Shown here: one piece after another, positions 1 to 6,720 of the stretch | Position numbering within the stretch: position 1 is the first letter of the stretch | Layout of the letters: each line of letters starts with the position of its first letter | NCBI GenBank assembly: GCA_900554385.1 | Contig: USHE01000006.1 | Location: 1-26,686 of the forward strand | DNA: 26,686 nt | Reading direction: 5' to 3' | From: an uncultured bacterium | Lineage (GTDB): Bacteria; Cyanobacteriota; Vampirovibrionia; Gastranaerophilales; Gastranaerophilaceae | Notes under the pieces: model-generated | The model's database searches: none | Told to the model about the DNA's origin: nothing | The model's input: only the letters and a program-made list of their open reading frames with translations | Translations under genes and position numbers: made by a program

Positions 1-2
1 AC

Positions 3-257
3 ACAGGCGGCAATATAATTATTTATGTTGATACTAATGGACCGTTTAAAAATCCAAACAGATTTGGTTATGATTTATTCCGGCTGGAAATGACCAAAAA
101 TGGAAAAATTATAGGAGATCAAGATAAAAACAATGATACATGTTATTTTTACAACGGTCATGATTGGGATAATGAAGGTACGGGCTGCGGGTGCTATGCA
201 ATTGCAAATAAATTTCCACATGACGAAAATAAAAGTTATTGGGAAAATCTTCCATAA
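3..257 (+). CDS. Pilin-like (prepilin-type) protein, C-terminal 84 residues only
   Basis: This is an open frame that enters from the window edge and ends at TAA 255-257. The translation has a 'IYVDTNG' strand followed by 'NPNRFGYDLF', 'NGKIIG' and a cysteine-rich end (GCGCYAIANKF). This arrangement resembles the C-terminal head of type IV pilin-like/pseudopilin proteins (known family), whose N-terminal cleavage and methylation signal would lie outside the window. PilM-PilN and PilO further along make a pilus or secretion role plausible, but the genes are not adjacent. The frame is followed 3 nt later by a strong hairpin terminator shared with adhE. The family call rests on pattern recognition of a partial protein, so it is moderate. 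Confidence 0.6.
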   Translation, partial: TGGNIIIYVDTNGPFKNPNRFGYDLFRLEMTKNGKIIGDQDKNNDTCYFYNGHDWDNEGTGCGCYAIANKFPHDENKSYWENLP

Positions 258-260
258 GAA

Positions 261-290
261 AGAACCGCTATTTCTAGCGGTTCTTATTTA
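261..290. terminator. Bidirectional intrinsic terminator (pilin-like gene / adhE)
   Basis: A perfect 10-bp stem, AGAACCGCTA (261-270) and TAGCGGTTCT (275-284), has a 4-nt loop TTTC. T-rich sequence follows on the plus strand and A-rich sequence precedes it, so it can end transcription of the pilin-like gene and of adhE, which converge here. Confidence 0.85.
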
Positions 291-305
291 TTCTATGGAA
301 GAATT

Positions 306-1886
306 CTATTTGTTTTCGTAGTAATCTCTTACGATACCTTCATAAGCATCTTTGTAGATTGCTTTAATGTCTTCCATCAACGGATATGCAGGGTTTGCAC
401 CTGTACATTGGTCGTCGAATGCCAATTCTACCATTTCATCCAATTTAGCGTTGAAGTCTGCTTCTGTTACGCCAAAGTCTTTGATTGAATTTGGAAGATT
501 GATTGCTTTCATTAATCTGTCGATTTCTGCAATTAACAATTCAACTTTTTCATCGTCATTCTTACCGCCTAAGCCAAGTTCATCAGCGATTTGACCATAT
601 TTAGCCTTAGCATTAGGGAACTTGTATTGAGGGAAGATACATTGTTTTTTCGGACAATCAACTGCATTGTATTTGATTACTTGTCTGATTAACAATGCGT
701 TAGCTACACCGTGAGGTACATTGAACATTGCACCCAATTTGTGAGCCATAGAGTGGCACAATCCTAAGAATGAGTTTGCGAATGCCATACCAGCAATTGT
801 TGCAGCATAGTGCATTTTTTCTCTTGCGATAGGATCGTTAGCACCTTCATTGTATGATCTTTCAAGATATCTGAATACTAATTTAGTTGCTTCCAATGCA
901 TTTGAGTTTGTAAAGTTTGTTGCCAATGCTGATACATAAGCTTCTGTTGCGTGAACAAGTGCGTCAATACCTGATGCAGCTGTCAAGCCTTTTGGCATAC
1001 CATCTACGAAGTTAGGGTCGATAATTGCCATATTTGGAGTTAATGCGTAATCAGCGATAGCGTATTTTACGTGAGTTTCGTCATCAGTGATGATTGCGAA
1101 AGGTGTAACTTCTGAACCTGTACCTGAAGTTGTTGGGATAGCAACCATTGTAGCTTTTTTACCCAATTCAGGAATTCTACAAATTCTTTTTCTGATATCC
1201 ATAAATCTCATAGAGATATCTTCAAATACAGTATCCGGTTGTTCATACATTAGCCACATAATTTTAGCAGCATCCATTGGAGAACCACCGCCTAATGAAA
1301 TGATAACATCAGGTTCATAAGGTCTAATGATTTCCATAGCCTGATTAATAGTTGACAAAGTAGGGTCTGGTTTAACATCGAAGAAGATTTGGTGGTCAAT
1401 TCCAACTTCATCCAAAACTTTAACGATACTGTCAACAGCACCTGAATTGAACAAGAATCTGTCAGTTACAATAAAGGCACGTTTTTTGCCTTCAAGTTCA
1501 CGGAGAGCTAAATCAACAGCACCTCTCTTGAAGTAAACTTTTGGCGGAACTTTGAACCAAAGCATATTTTCTCTCCTTTCAGCAACTGTCTTGTAGTTCA
1601 ATAAATTTTCTACACCGATATTACCGGAAACTGCGTTCTTACCCCAAGAACCGCATCCTAATGAAAGTGACGGTTCAAGTTTGAAGTTGTACAAGTCACC
1701 GATACCGCCTTGTGCAGATGGAGAGTTAATCATAACTCTGCAAGCAGGCATTTTTTCTGCAAATTTGTCAACTCTTTCCTGACTGCGAGTATCTGTATAA
1801 AGGTCTGCAGAGTGACCTGCACCGCCTTTTGATACCAATTCATAAGTCATTTCAGTTGCTTCATTGAAATCTTTTGCTCTGTACAT
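306..1886 (-). CDS. adhE: AdhE C-terminal fragment (iron-containing alcohol dehydrogenase domain)
   Basis: This is the second open segment of adhE, shown from the first ATG after the stop (526 aa); the frame is in fact open from 2048. It includes the linker 'LYNFKLEPSLSLGCGSWG' typical of AdhE, then the group III alcohol dehydrogenase domain with 'GGGSPMDAAKIMW', 'TTSGTGSEVTPFA' and the metal-binding stretch 'CHSMAHKLGAMFNVPHG'. The ATG at 1886 has no ribosome binding site (upstream is tctcctgtattaact) and lies inside conserved AdhE sequence (KLSPVLTMYRAKDF). Independent translation is therefore unlikely; this is part of the longer gene. It ends with TAG just after 'YYENK'. Confidence 0.85.
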   Translation of the reverse strand: MYRAKDFNEATEMTYELVSKGGAGHSADLYTDTRSQERVDKFAEKMPACRVMINSPSAQGGIGDLYNFKLEPSLSLGCGSWGKNAVSGNIGVENLLNYKTVAERRENMLWFKVPPKVYFKRGAVDLALRELEGKKRAFIVTDRFLFNSGAVDSIVKVLDEVGIDHQIFFDVKPDPTLSTINQAMEIIRPYEPDVIISLGGGSPMDAAKIMWLMYEQPDTVFEDISMRFMDIRKRICRIPELGKKATMVAIPTTSGTGSEVTPFAIITDDETHVKYAIADYALTPNMAIIDPNFVDGMPKGLTAASGIDALVHATEAYVSALATNFTNSNALEATKLVFRYLERSYNEGANDPIAREKMHYAATIAGMAFANSFLGLCHSMAHKLGAMFNVPHGVANALLIRQVIKYNAVDCPKKQCIFPQYKFPNAKAKYGQIADELGLGGKNDDEKVELLIAEIDRLMKAINLPNSIKDFGVTEADFNAKLDEMVELAFDDQCTGANPAYPLMEDIKAIYKDAYEGIVRDYYENK

Positions 1887-2048
1887 AGTTAATACAGGAG
1901 ATAATTTTTCTCTTGAGAATGGATCTTCCCAATCAACAGAAGGTCTTTCTGCAAGTAAAATTTTAGCTGTTTTAGGAACTTTAAATCCTGAAAGTTCAGC
2001 AATTTTCCAAGCAGGTTGACCAACGATGTCAGGGTGAGCTGTACAACG

Positions 2049-2984
2049 TTAAGGGTCAATGAACGGAAGATCAATCATTTTCTTTTCTTCAGAAGCATTA
2101 ATTAAGTATGCGCCTCTGTAGATAAATTCTTTTTTAACTTCTTCATAAACTTTATCAACAACAACAACAGATTGTTCAGAAGCACAAATCATACCATTGT
2201 CGAAAGTTTTTGACATAAGGATTGAAGAAACAGCCATTTTAATATCAGCAGTTTCATCGATAACAGCAGCAGCGTTACCAGGACCAACACCTAATGCAGG
2301 GTTTCCTGATGAGTAAGCAGCCTTAACCATGCCAGGACCACCTGTTGCCAAAATACATGCGATATCAGGGTGTTTCATCAATTGGTTAGACAATTCAATT
2401 GACGGAATATCAATCCAACCGATAATATCTTCAGGAGCGCCTGCTTTAACAGCAGCTTCCAAAACAACCTTAGCAGCTTCGATAGTACATTTTGTTGCTC
2501 TAGGGTGTGGTGAAAAGATAATAGCATTTCTTGTTTTCAAAGCAATTAAAGATTTAAAAATTGCAGTTGAAGTAGGGTTTGTTGTAGGAACGATACCTGC
2601 AATAACACCGAGAGGTTCAGCAACAACTTTAATACCGTTTGCTCTATCTTCTTTAATAATACCGCAAGTTTTAGCATTTTTGTGTTTGTTATAGATGTAT
2701 TCTGAAGCGAAGTGGTTTTTGATAATTTTGTCTTCTAACACACCCATACCGGTTTCTTCGTAAGCCATTCTTGCAAGAGGAATACGAACTTTATCAGCAG
2801 CTGTAGCAGCAGCTTTAAAAATAGCATCCACTTGTTCTTGTGTAAATTTTGAATAAATCTTTTGAGCTTTCTTAACTCTTTCAATAAGCAATTCTAATTG
2901 CTCAGCGTTGTCAACCAATGAAGAGCTTGAATTATTCAAAGCTTTTTCAAGATTTTCAACAGTCTTTTTGCTTTTTGTTGTCAT
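2049..2984 (-). CDS. adhE: AdhE N-terminal fragment (most of the acetaldehyde dehydrogenase domain)
   Basis: This is the 311-aa first open segment of the interrupted adhE. It starts at ATG with AGGAGA about 6 nt upstream. Visible features are 'GVIAGIVPTTNPTSTAIFK' (about 126-144, cofactor/CoA region), 'SPHPRATKCT', 'ATGGPGMVKAAYSSGNPALGVGPGN' split across 213-237, and the catalytic cysteine in 'DNGMICASEQS' (Cys267). It ends at residue 311, so the last part of the aldehyde dehydrogenase fold is missing. On its own the product would probably not fold as a complete domain. A Rex-type operator and a good promoter lie upstream. Confidence 0.85.
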   Translation of the reverse strand: MTTKSKKTVENLEKALNNSSSSLVDNAEQLELLIERVKKAQKIYSKFTQEQVDAIFKAAATAADKVRIPLARMAYEETGMGVLEDKIIKNHFASEYIYNKHKNAKTCGIIKEDRANGIKVVAEPLGVIAGIVPTTNPTSTAIFKSLIALKTRNAIIFSPHPRATKCTIEAAKVVLEAAVKAGAPEDIIGWIDIPSIELSNQLMKHPDIACILATGGPGMVKAAYSSGNPALGVGPGNAAAVIDETADIKMAVSSILMSKTFDNGMICASEQSVVVVDKVYEEVKKEFIYRGAYLINASEEKKMIDLPFIDP

Positions 2985-3025
2985 AAATTTTCTCCTATAT
3001 AAGTTATGAAATTATTTTACGCAAA

Positions 3026-3048
3026 CCGCTGAAACCAGTTCAGGGCGG
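3026..3048 (-). promoter_or_regulatory. Hairpin in the adhE leader
   Basis: CTGAA (3029-3033) and TTCAG (3039-3043) form a stem around ACCAG, with flanking CCG (3026-3028) able to pair with CGG (3046-3048) across a GG bulge. It would lie in the roughly 110-nt adhE leader predicted from the promoter at 3104-3132. Function is unknown. A separate perfect 12-bp palindrome, GATAACGTTATC, lies at 3053-3064. Confidence 0.35.
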
Positions 3049-3081
3049 CAGGGATAACGTTATCATACACATCCTGCCAAT

Positions 3082-3099
3082 TCGTGATTTATTTCACAA
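3082..3099. promoter_or_regulatory. Rex-type redox operator at the adhE promoter
   Basis: Read on the adhE strand the site is TTGTGA-AATAAA-TCACGA, one mismatch from the perfect inverted repeat TTGTGA-N6-TCACAA recognised by the NADH-sensing repressor Rex (known family consensus). It begins 4 nt after the predicted -10 box, so a bound repressor would cover the start point. AdhE genes are classic Rex targets. No rex gene lies in this window. Confidence 0.7.
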
Positions 3100-3103
3100 T
3101 TAC

Positions 3104-3132
3104 ATTTTATCGCAAAGGATTACAAAAATCAA
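3104..3132 (-). promoter_or_regulatory. adhE promoter
   Basis: On the minus strand, TTGATT (3132-3127), a 17-nt spacer and TAAAAT (3109-3104) match the sigma-70 pattern with small deviations. The predicted start lies about 110 nt upstream of the adhE ATG, within the Rex-type site. Confidence 0.65.
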
Positions 3133-3220
3133 GTGTAATATATACAATCTTTATCTAATTTTAATATTTTTTACTATTTTATAAAGAACCCAATAATCCT
3201 TGATAAACCTCTTTAAATAT

Positions 3221-4909
3221 TTATTTTTTTGCCTTTCGTGAAGCCACATACGCATCCCATTCAGCCTTATCTCTTGCTTCATTCTTCACTTTAAATTCTT
3301 GATCAACCTGTCCATTACCTGACTCATCCGCTGCAGGTCTGGATGAACTCGAAGATGAACGAGAAGAAGTCTTCATCGAAGAATCATTATCTTTTGATGA
3401 TGACTTCTTGTACTTAGAAAAATCATCATTTATCAGATGAATATCATTTCCAGAACCATCTTCCTGATTAGATTTGGCTTTATTATATTCATTCATAAAG
3501 GTTGTTGAATCAACTTCCTGACCATTTACCATATATTTCCCGTTTTGGACAGTGAAAGTCTGCGGATCATCCTGACCATTTACATAAACATCAGCTGTTG
3601 AACAAGGACTAAAACCTGCAATTACAACATTATGATCCATATTTTGAGCCGCTTCATACATGTTTTTATCAGCCTGAAAACCGTTTACATAGTACTGACC
3701 GTTCTTTTCATAAATATTAGAGGATTGCCCCGAATCTAACGGCATAGAAGTGGTGTTGGATTCTACTTGACCAGTACCATCTTGAGCTATAGATGAAGAA
3801 TTTTCACCAGTTTGAGCTGTGTCCATTTGCTCAAGCCTTTGTTCACCCTGCTCAATTCCTTCACTAATTTGCTGCCCTTGCTGTTCTGTTGATTGAACCT
3901 GAGTTTCTGCCTGTTGAGTTTTAGCTTCAGCATCTTTTACTTTTGTTTGAGCGTCAGAATTTTGTTGTTCTGCAGTCTTAAGTTGTTCTTCCGATTTAGC
4001 AACATTTTCTTCGGCTTTAGTTTCTTTTTGTTTAGCTTCATCTAAAGCACTTTGAGCGGCAGCTTCTTCTTTCTTAGCAGCAGCAAGATCTGCTTCAGCT
4101 TTACTTATTGCTGCGGAATTAGGATTTTCTGTAGTTGCAGCTGCTTTTGCTGCATCTAAAGCCTGCTGAGCATTAGCAACATTTCCCTGTGCAGTTTTCA
4201 ACCCGTCTTCCGCTTTCTGAACCTCGGTTTTCGCGGCATCTTGTTCCTTATTTGCCTCATTCAGCCCCTTATTTGCAGTGTCTAAACCTTGCTGAGCTTT
4301 ATCGGCAGCCTGTTGAGCTTGATTTTCCTGAGTTTCAGCAGCCTTAAGATTTTTAGTATCAGTCTGCATTTGCTTTCCTACTGCTTGATTTTCTTGATTA
4401 GCTCCATCAATTGCCTGCTTAAGGGTTGCCTTATCCTGTGCATTCTGCATATCTCCAAGAGCTTTATCAACATTTCCTGATTTTTGCGCACCATTCTTAC
4501 CTGTCAATTTGTTAAACAAATTCTTAACACCATTCGAAACTTTGCCGGCAAAAGATTTTATCCCTTTGCCTATGGTATTTGCAAAAGACTTAATTTCAGA
4601 CCCTGCTTCCTTCATCAGCGACTTAAAATTCTCTTTCAAACTGTAATCATTTTCTGATTTATCCTTAGTACCAACATTATTAAGCATTTCATACTGGTTG
4701 TTGTACTGGACGCCGTTAAAATAAAGAGATTGCGTCTGGGAATTTTGAGCAAACATATTAGCCTTTCCTGACGTAAAAAGGCTTGTATTCATATTAAATT
4801 GCTGCCCTTGCTGAAGTTGACGCACGCCAGAACCAAAACGCATTTTTTGCATTTGCTGGTACTGTTTAACATTCATCCCAAATTGTGAATTAAAACCAAC
4901 ACTACACAT
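3221..4909 (-). CDS. 562-aa glutamine/alanine-rich coiled-coil protein with Y-x-V-N-G repeats, function unknown
   Basis: I do not recognise a family. The start is ATG with GGAGG 6 nt upstream. Residues 1-80 are Gln/Asn/Met-rich (for example QYQQMQKMRFGSGVRQLQQG). Residues 90-135 form a basic amphipathic stretch (KSFANTIGKGIKSFAGKV). Residues about 145-362 are a long Ala/Gln/Glu/Lys coiled coil with no prolines except one loop near 263. After it come two related modules, KNGQYYVNGFQADKNMYEA (402-420) and QNGKYMVNGQEVDSTTFMNEY (455-475), with weaker echoes at 61-75 (SLYFNGVQYNNQYEM) and 441-445 (VYVNG). A serine-rich tail (500-525) precedes a charged C-terminus. No signal peptide or membrane segment is visible. 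It could be structural, surface-associated or secreted by a non-classical route; this is inference. Confidence 0.8.
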   Translation of the reverse strand: MCSVGFNSQFGMNVKQYQQMQKMRFGSGVRQLQQGQQFNMNTSLFTSGKANMFAQNSQTQSLYFNGVQYNNQYEMLNNVGTKDKSENDYSLKENFKSLMKEAGSEIKSFANTIGKGIKSFAGKVSNGVKNLFNKLTGKNGAQKSGNVDKALGDMQNAQDKATLKQAIDGANQENQAVGKQMQTDTKNLKAAETQENQAQQAADKAQQGLDTANKGLNEANKEQDAAKTEVQKAEDGLKTAQGNVANAQQALDAAKAAATTENPNSAAISKAEADLAAAKKEEAAAQSALDEAKQKETKAEENVAKSEEQLKTAEQQNSDAQTKVKDAEAKTQQAETQVQSTEQQGQQISEGIEQGEQRLEQMDTAQTGENSSSIAQDGTGQVESNTTSMPLDSGQSSNIYEKNGQYYVNGFQADKNMYEAAQNMDHNVVIAGFSPCSTADVYVNGQDDPQTFTVQNGKYMVNGQEVDSTTFMNEYNKAKSNQEDGSGNDIHLINDDFSKYKKSSSKDNDSSMKTSSRSSSSSSRPAADESGNGQVDQEFKVKNEARDKAEWDAYVASRKAKK

Positions 4910-4996
4910 ATTGCGCCTCCACTCTATTTTTTACAGGAAGCGTAAATTTAAAATATTCACAATTTCTGATAATTTGGACCAAAATACTCTCTCGAA

Positions 4997-5012
4997 ATTA
5001 TAGGTATACCTA
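4997..5012. promoter_or_regulatory. Palindrome overlapping a likely -10 box for the 562-aa gene
   Basis: TAGGTATACCTA (5001-5012) is a perfect 12-bp palindrome. It overlaps the minus-strand -10 box TATAAT (5002-4997). No good -35 box is seen at the right distance, so either an activator or repressor site is possible. The regulator is unknown. Confidence 0.35.
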
Positions 5013-5122
5013 AATACATGAAAAATTTTTACAAACTCAATATTCAGGATTTAGAAATTTTGTAACATTATTTACATTACACGTATGAAAACATTTTTAG
5101 ACAATGAATGTATAATATTTTT

Positions 5123-5827
5123 ATGAAAAATCTTATTAAAAAGTTTAATCTCAATATTCTTTCAATCCGTGAAAAATTTTTAAGCAAGATACTTGCAAAA
5201 CACCTTGATACGACTTTTACAAATTCAACAACAAAAACAGTGATCTCAAGCACAGAAACCGTTACTTTTTCAAGCGAAACAGAAAAAAACATCCAAAAAG
5301 TTATCGAGAACGTTTCTGCAATTATGAAAACCTGCGAAAACAATCCGCAAAAATATATTGAGTACATGGAAGCAGAAGGCACTAAAGTAATAAGAAAAAA
5401 AGATGCATCAAAAATTCTTGCAAAAATCAACGAAAATGAAGGGTTAATAACAAAACTTACAGGCAAAAAAGCTATATACTTAAACTTTGCACTGGGATTA
5501 GGGTTTTCAACAACCTTCAATCCCACTATTGTTATGAGTTTCGGCGACATTGAACCATACTATATGCTTAGAGAATTTTATAAATGGTATTCATTAAAAA
5601 TAGGCTTGCCGGGATTTAACTATACCGCACAGGAAAATTTCAAAAAATACCTGAAAAATATCAACGACCCTTCCTTTAAAAATTTAAACTACAAAGATAT
5701 GCTGGAGCTTAAAGAAGCAATAGCCCGGGATAGAGAAGCTAATGATTTTGTGTTAAATGCAGTCAAAGCAAAAGACGGAAGCGAAAAAGCATTCAAAAAG
5801 TTAAACGACGGCGGAGCAAATATATAA
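5123..5827 (+). CDS. 234-aa protein of unknown function
   Basis: I do not recognise a family. I chose the ATG at 5123 because an exact TATAAT box (5111-5116) ends 6 nt before it, which would place the transcript start at or next to this codon; the ATG at 5108 would then be untranscribed. There is no ribosome binding site for either. The N-terminus is basic (KNLIKKFNLNILSIREKFLSKILAK), followed by a Ser/Thr-rich stretch, a helical part with 'NIQKVIENVSAIMKTC', and a core with 'IYLNFALGLGFSTTFNPTIVM' and 'EPYYMLREFYKWYSLKIGLPGF' rich in aromatic residues. The C-terminus is charged. It is transcribed divergently from the 562-aa coiled-coil gene. An opposite-strand frame over the first half is a shadow. 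Confidence 0.75.
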   Translation: MKNLIKKFNLNILSIREKFLSKILAKHLDTTFTNSTTKTVISSTETVTFSSETEKNIQKVIENVSAIMKTCENNPQKYIEYMEAEGTKVIRKKDASKILAKINENEGLITKLTGKKAIYLNFALGLGFSTTFNPTIVMSFGDIEPYYMLREFYKWYSLKIGLPGFNYTAQENFKKYLKNINDPSFKNLNYKDMLELKEAIARDREANDFVLNAVKAKDGSEKAFKKLNDGGANI

Positions 5828-5837
5828 ATATAAAATA

Positions 5838-5898
5838 ATATTCATAATTGTTTATCCTTTCCTTTCTCAAGAGAAAGGATAAATCGAATTATGAATAT
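5838..5898. repeat. 61-nt interrupted inverted repeat between convergent genes
   Basis: Outer arms of 12 bp (ATATTCATAATT 5838-5849 and its complement 5887-5898) enclose inner arms of 11 bp (TTTATCCTTTC 5851-5861 and 5873-5883). Small asymmetric internal loops separate them (1 nt and 3 nt). The central loop can also pair as CTTTCTC-AA-GAGAAAG. It lies just downstream of the 234-aa gene and faces the end of the 94-aa gene, so it may act as a bidirectional terminator, but it has no proper T-run and is longer than the other terminators here. Confidence 0.7.
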
Positions 5899-5978
5899 AA
5901 TATTTAGTAACATGGAGTATATTACTATCAGTGAATTGGGGTAAATGAAACTTTATAACGGAATCGCTGACTTACAGC

Positions 5979-6263
5979 CTAAACGGTCATATCCAAGCCT
6001 TTAGATTTGTTGTTAGCTTTTGAGCCGTTTGACTGAACTGCGATATTATAAGTCTTGACGAATTTATTAAGAACTGATGTGAACAAGTTATTTCTAACTG
6101 CATCAGCCTTTTGAGATAAATGCATATTACTTGTAAAGCCTCTTTTAGCATCAGGAGCCTGAAGCGACAAGATAGCCATACTAGGGGTTAAATTATTAGT
6201 GCTTCCTTCTTTGAAAGAAACAGATTTTTTAGTATTTAAATTTACCGGATTAATTGTTAACAT
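5979..6263 (-). CDS. 94-aa small protein with lineage-type N-terminus (M-x-I-x-P-V...V-S-F), function unknown
   Basis: The start is ATG at 6263 with a strong ribosome site (GAGGAGG about 6 nt upstream); an upstream extension of the frame to 6356 runs through the promoter and is not credible. The N-terminus 'MLTINPVNLN' then 'SVSFKEG' (residues 1-20) resembles that of the 370-aa protein at 23961-25073. The remainder is polar with a basic helical region around 48-75 and ends 'KGLDMTV'. No signal peptide or membrane helix is visible. A near-consensus promoter suggests strong expression. The family is not recognised. Confidence 0.75.
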   Translation of the reverse strand: MLTINPVNLNTKKSVSFKEGSTNNLTPSMAILSLQAPDAKRGFTSNMHLSQKADAVRNNLFTSVLNKFVKTYNIAVQSNGSKANNKSKGLDMTV

Positions 6264-6294
6264 AATTGTCCTCCTCTCGTGAGGTTTTCTTATT

Positions 6295-6356
6295 AAGTGT
6301 TTATTTAACACTTCATCTAACACTTTTACTATAAACCATAAAAAAATTTTTGTCAA
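6295..6356 (-). promoter_or_regulatory. Near-consensus promoter with three AACACTT-type half-sites for the 94-aa gene
   Basis: On the minus strand, a consensus TTGACA (6356-6351), 17-nt spacer and TATAGT (6333-6328) form the best promoter in the window. Just downstream are three copies of one heptamer: AACACTT at 6319-6325 and 6307-6313, and its complement AAGTGTT at 6295-6301, the last two forming an inverted repeat around TATTT. They sit at the expected start and leader, where a repressor or a leader hairpin would act. Confidence 0.7.
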
Positions 6357-6612
6357 CCCCTGTGATAAAGTTTTATTAAGAACCCTGCAATCTAGATATA
6401 GCTTAACGTTACAATAAAGTGGTTAAAGTACACTTATTATTTATTTTAGAGATTTCCGGCTTCATGCTCAAGAAAAAGATCATAGATTTAAAGAAAATTT
6501 ACGTATAAAACGATAACAAATACAGATTACCCATGCGGGTAATTGTAAAAAATACACTAATTACATTTAATATAATTAAATCTTTTTCATACTTCCAGCT
6601 ATTCTTAATTCC

Positions 6613-6643
6613 AACGAGCCTCATTCCTAGAGGCTCGTTTTTT
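6613..6643 (+). terminator. Plus-strand intrinsic terminator without an assigned gene
   Basis: The stem AACGAGCCTC (6613-6622) and GAGGCTCGTT (6630-6639) has a 7-nt loop and is followed by a T-run to 6643 on the plus strand. There is no T-run in the minus direction. The nearest plus-strand gene is the 234-aa gene, which ends about 790 nt upstream beyond a minus-strand gene, so the transcript ended here is unknown. Confidence 0.75.
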
Positions 6644-6673
6644 AATCTATTTTCGTATTTTCTTATCATTAAC

Positions 6674-6701
6674 AAAAAAGGCTCTGCAATGCAGAGCCTT
6701 T
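6674..6701 (-). terminator. lysC terminator
   Basis: AAAGGCTCTGC (6677-6687) and GCAGAGCCTTT (6691-6701) form an 11-bp stem with loop AAT. On the minus strand it ends in a T6 run (6679-6674), about 20 nt after the lysC stop. Confidence 0.88.
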
Positions 6702-6720
6702 CATTTAACACATATTCCGC

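Larger units (their letters stand above)
306..2984 (-). pseudogene. adhE: adhE, bifunctional aldehyde/alcohol dehydrogenase, interrupted by one in-frame TAA
   Basis: Codons 1-311 (2984-2052) and the downstream frame (2048-306) are in the same reading frame, separated only by TAA at 2051-2049. Read through, they make a protein of 892 codons, the normal length of AdhE, with no other stop or gap. AdhE converts acetyl-CoA to acetaldehyde and then ethanol, regenerating NAD+ in fermentation. The aldehyde dehydrogenase half (with catalytic Cys267) and the iron-dependent alcohol dehydrogenase half are both well conserved, including the 54 residues just after the stop (for example IVGQPAWKIAELSGFKVP). 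The stop would remove the end of the aldehyde dehydrogenase domain from the first product. Real nonsense mutation, readthrough and a consensus error are all possible. Promoter, operator and ribosome site upstream look intact. Confidence 0.85.
6357..6720. other. Gene-free stretch holding two back-to-back terminators
   Basis: No convincing coding frame is present in these 364 nt. It holds a small hairpin, ATTACCC-ATGC-GGGTAAT (6526-6543), a plus-strand terminator at 6613-6643 with no upstream plus-strand gene, and the minus-strand lysC terminator at 6674-6701. No good plus-strand promoter was found by eye. Confidence 0.6.

Noticed and set aside
133..321. 62-aa plus-strand frame near the left edge
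   Set aside because: It overlaps the pilin-like frame and runs through the terminator hairpin.
1889..2074. 61-aa minus-strand frame between the adhE halves
   Set aside because: It is out of frame with AdhE; the AdhE frame itself runs open through this stretch.
2329..2694. 121-aa plus-strand frame inside adhE
   Set aside because: It lies antisense to conserved AdhE sequence and lacks its own signals.
5077..5550. 157-aa minus-strand frame opposite the 234-aa gene
   Set aside because: No ribosome site; hydrophobic biased composition typical of an antisense shadow of an AT-rich gene.
5838..5898. CRISPR repeat
   Set aside because: Only one copy of the palindrome is present and there are no spaced repeats.
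5888..6000. Tiny plus-strand frames of 10 and 18 codons after the 61-nt repeat
   Set aside because: Too short, no ribosome site, and the longer one overlaps the 94-aa gene.
6264..6356. N-terminal extension of the 94-aa protein to 125 aa
   Set aside because: The extension covers the -35, -10 and operator region; the ATG at 6263 has the strong ribosome site.
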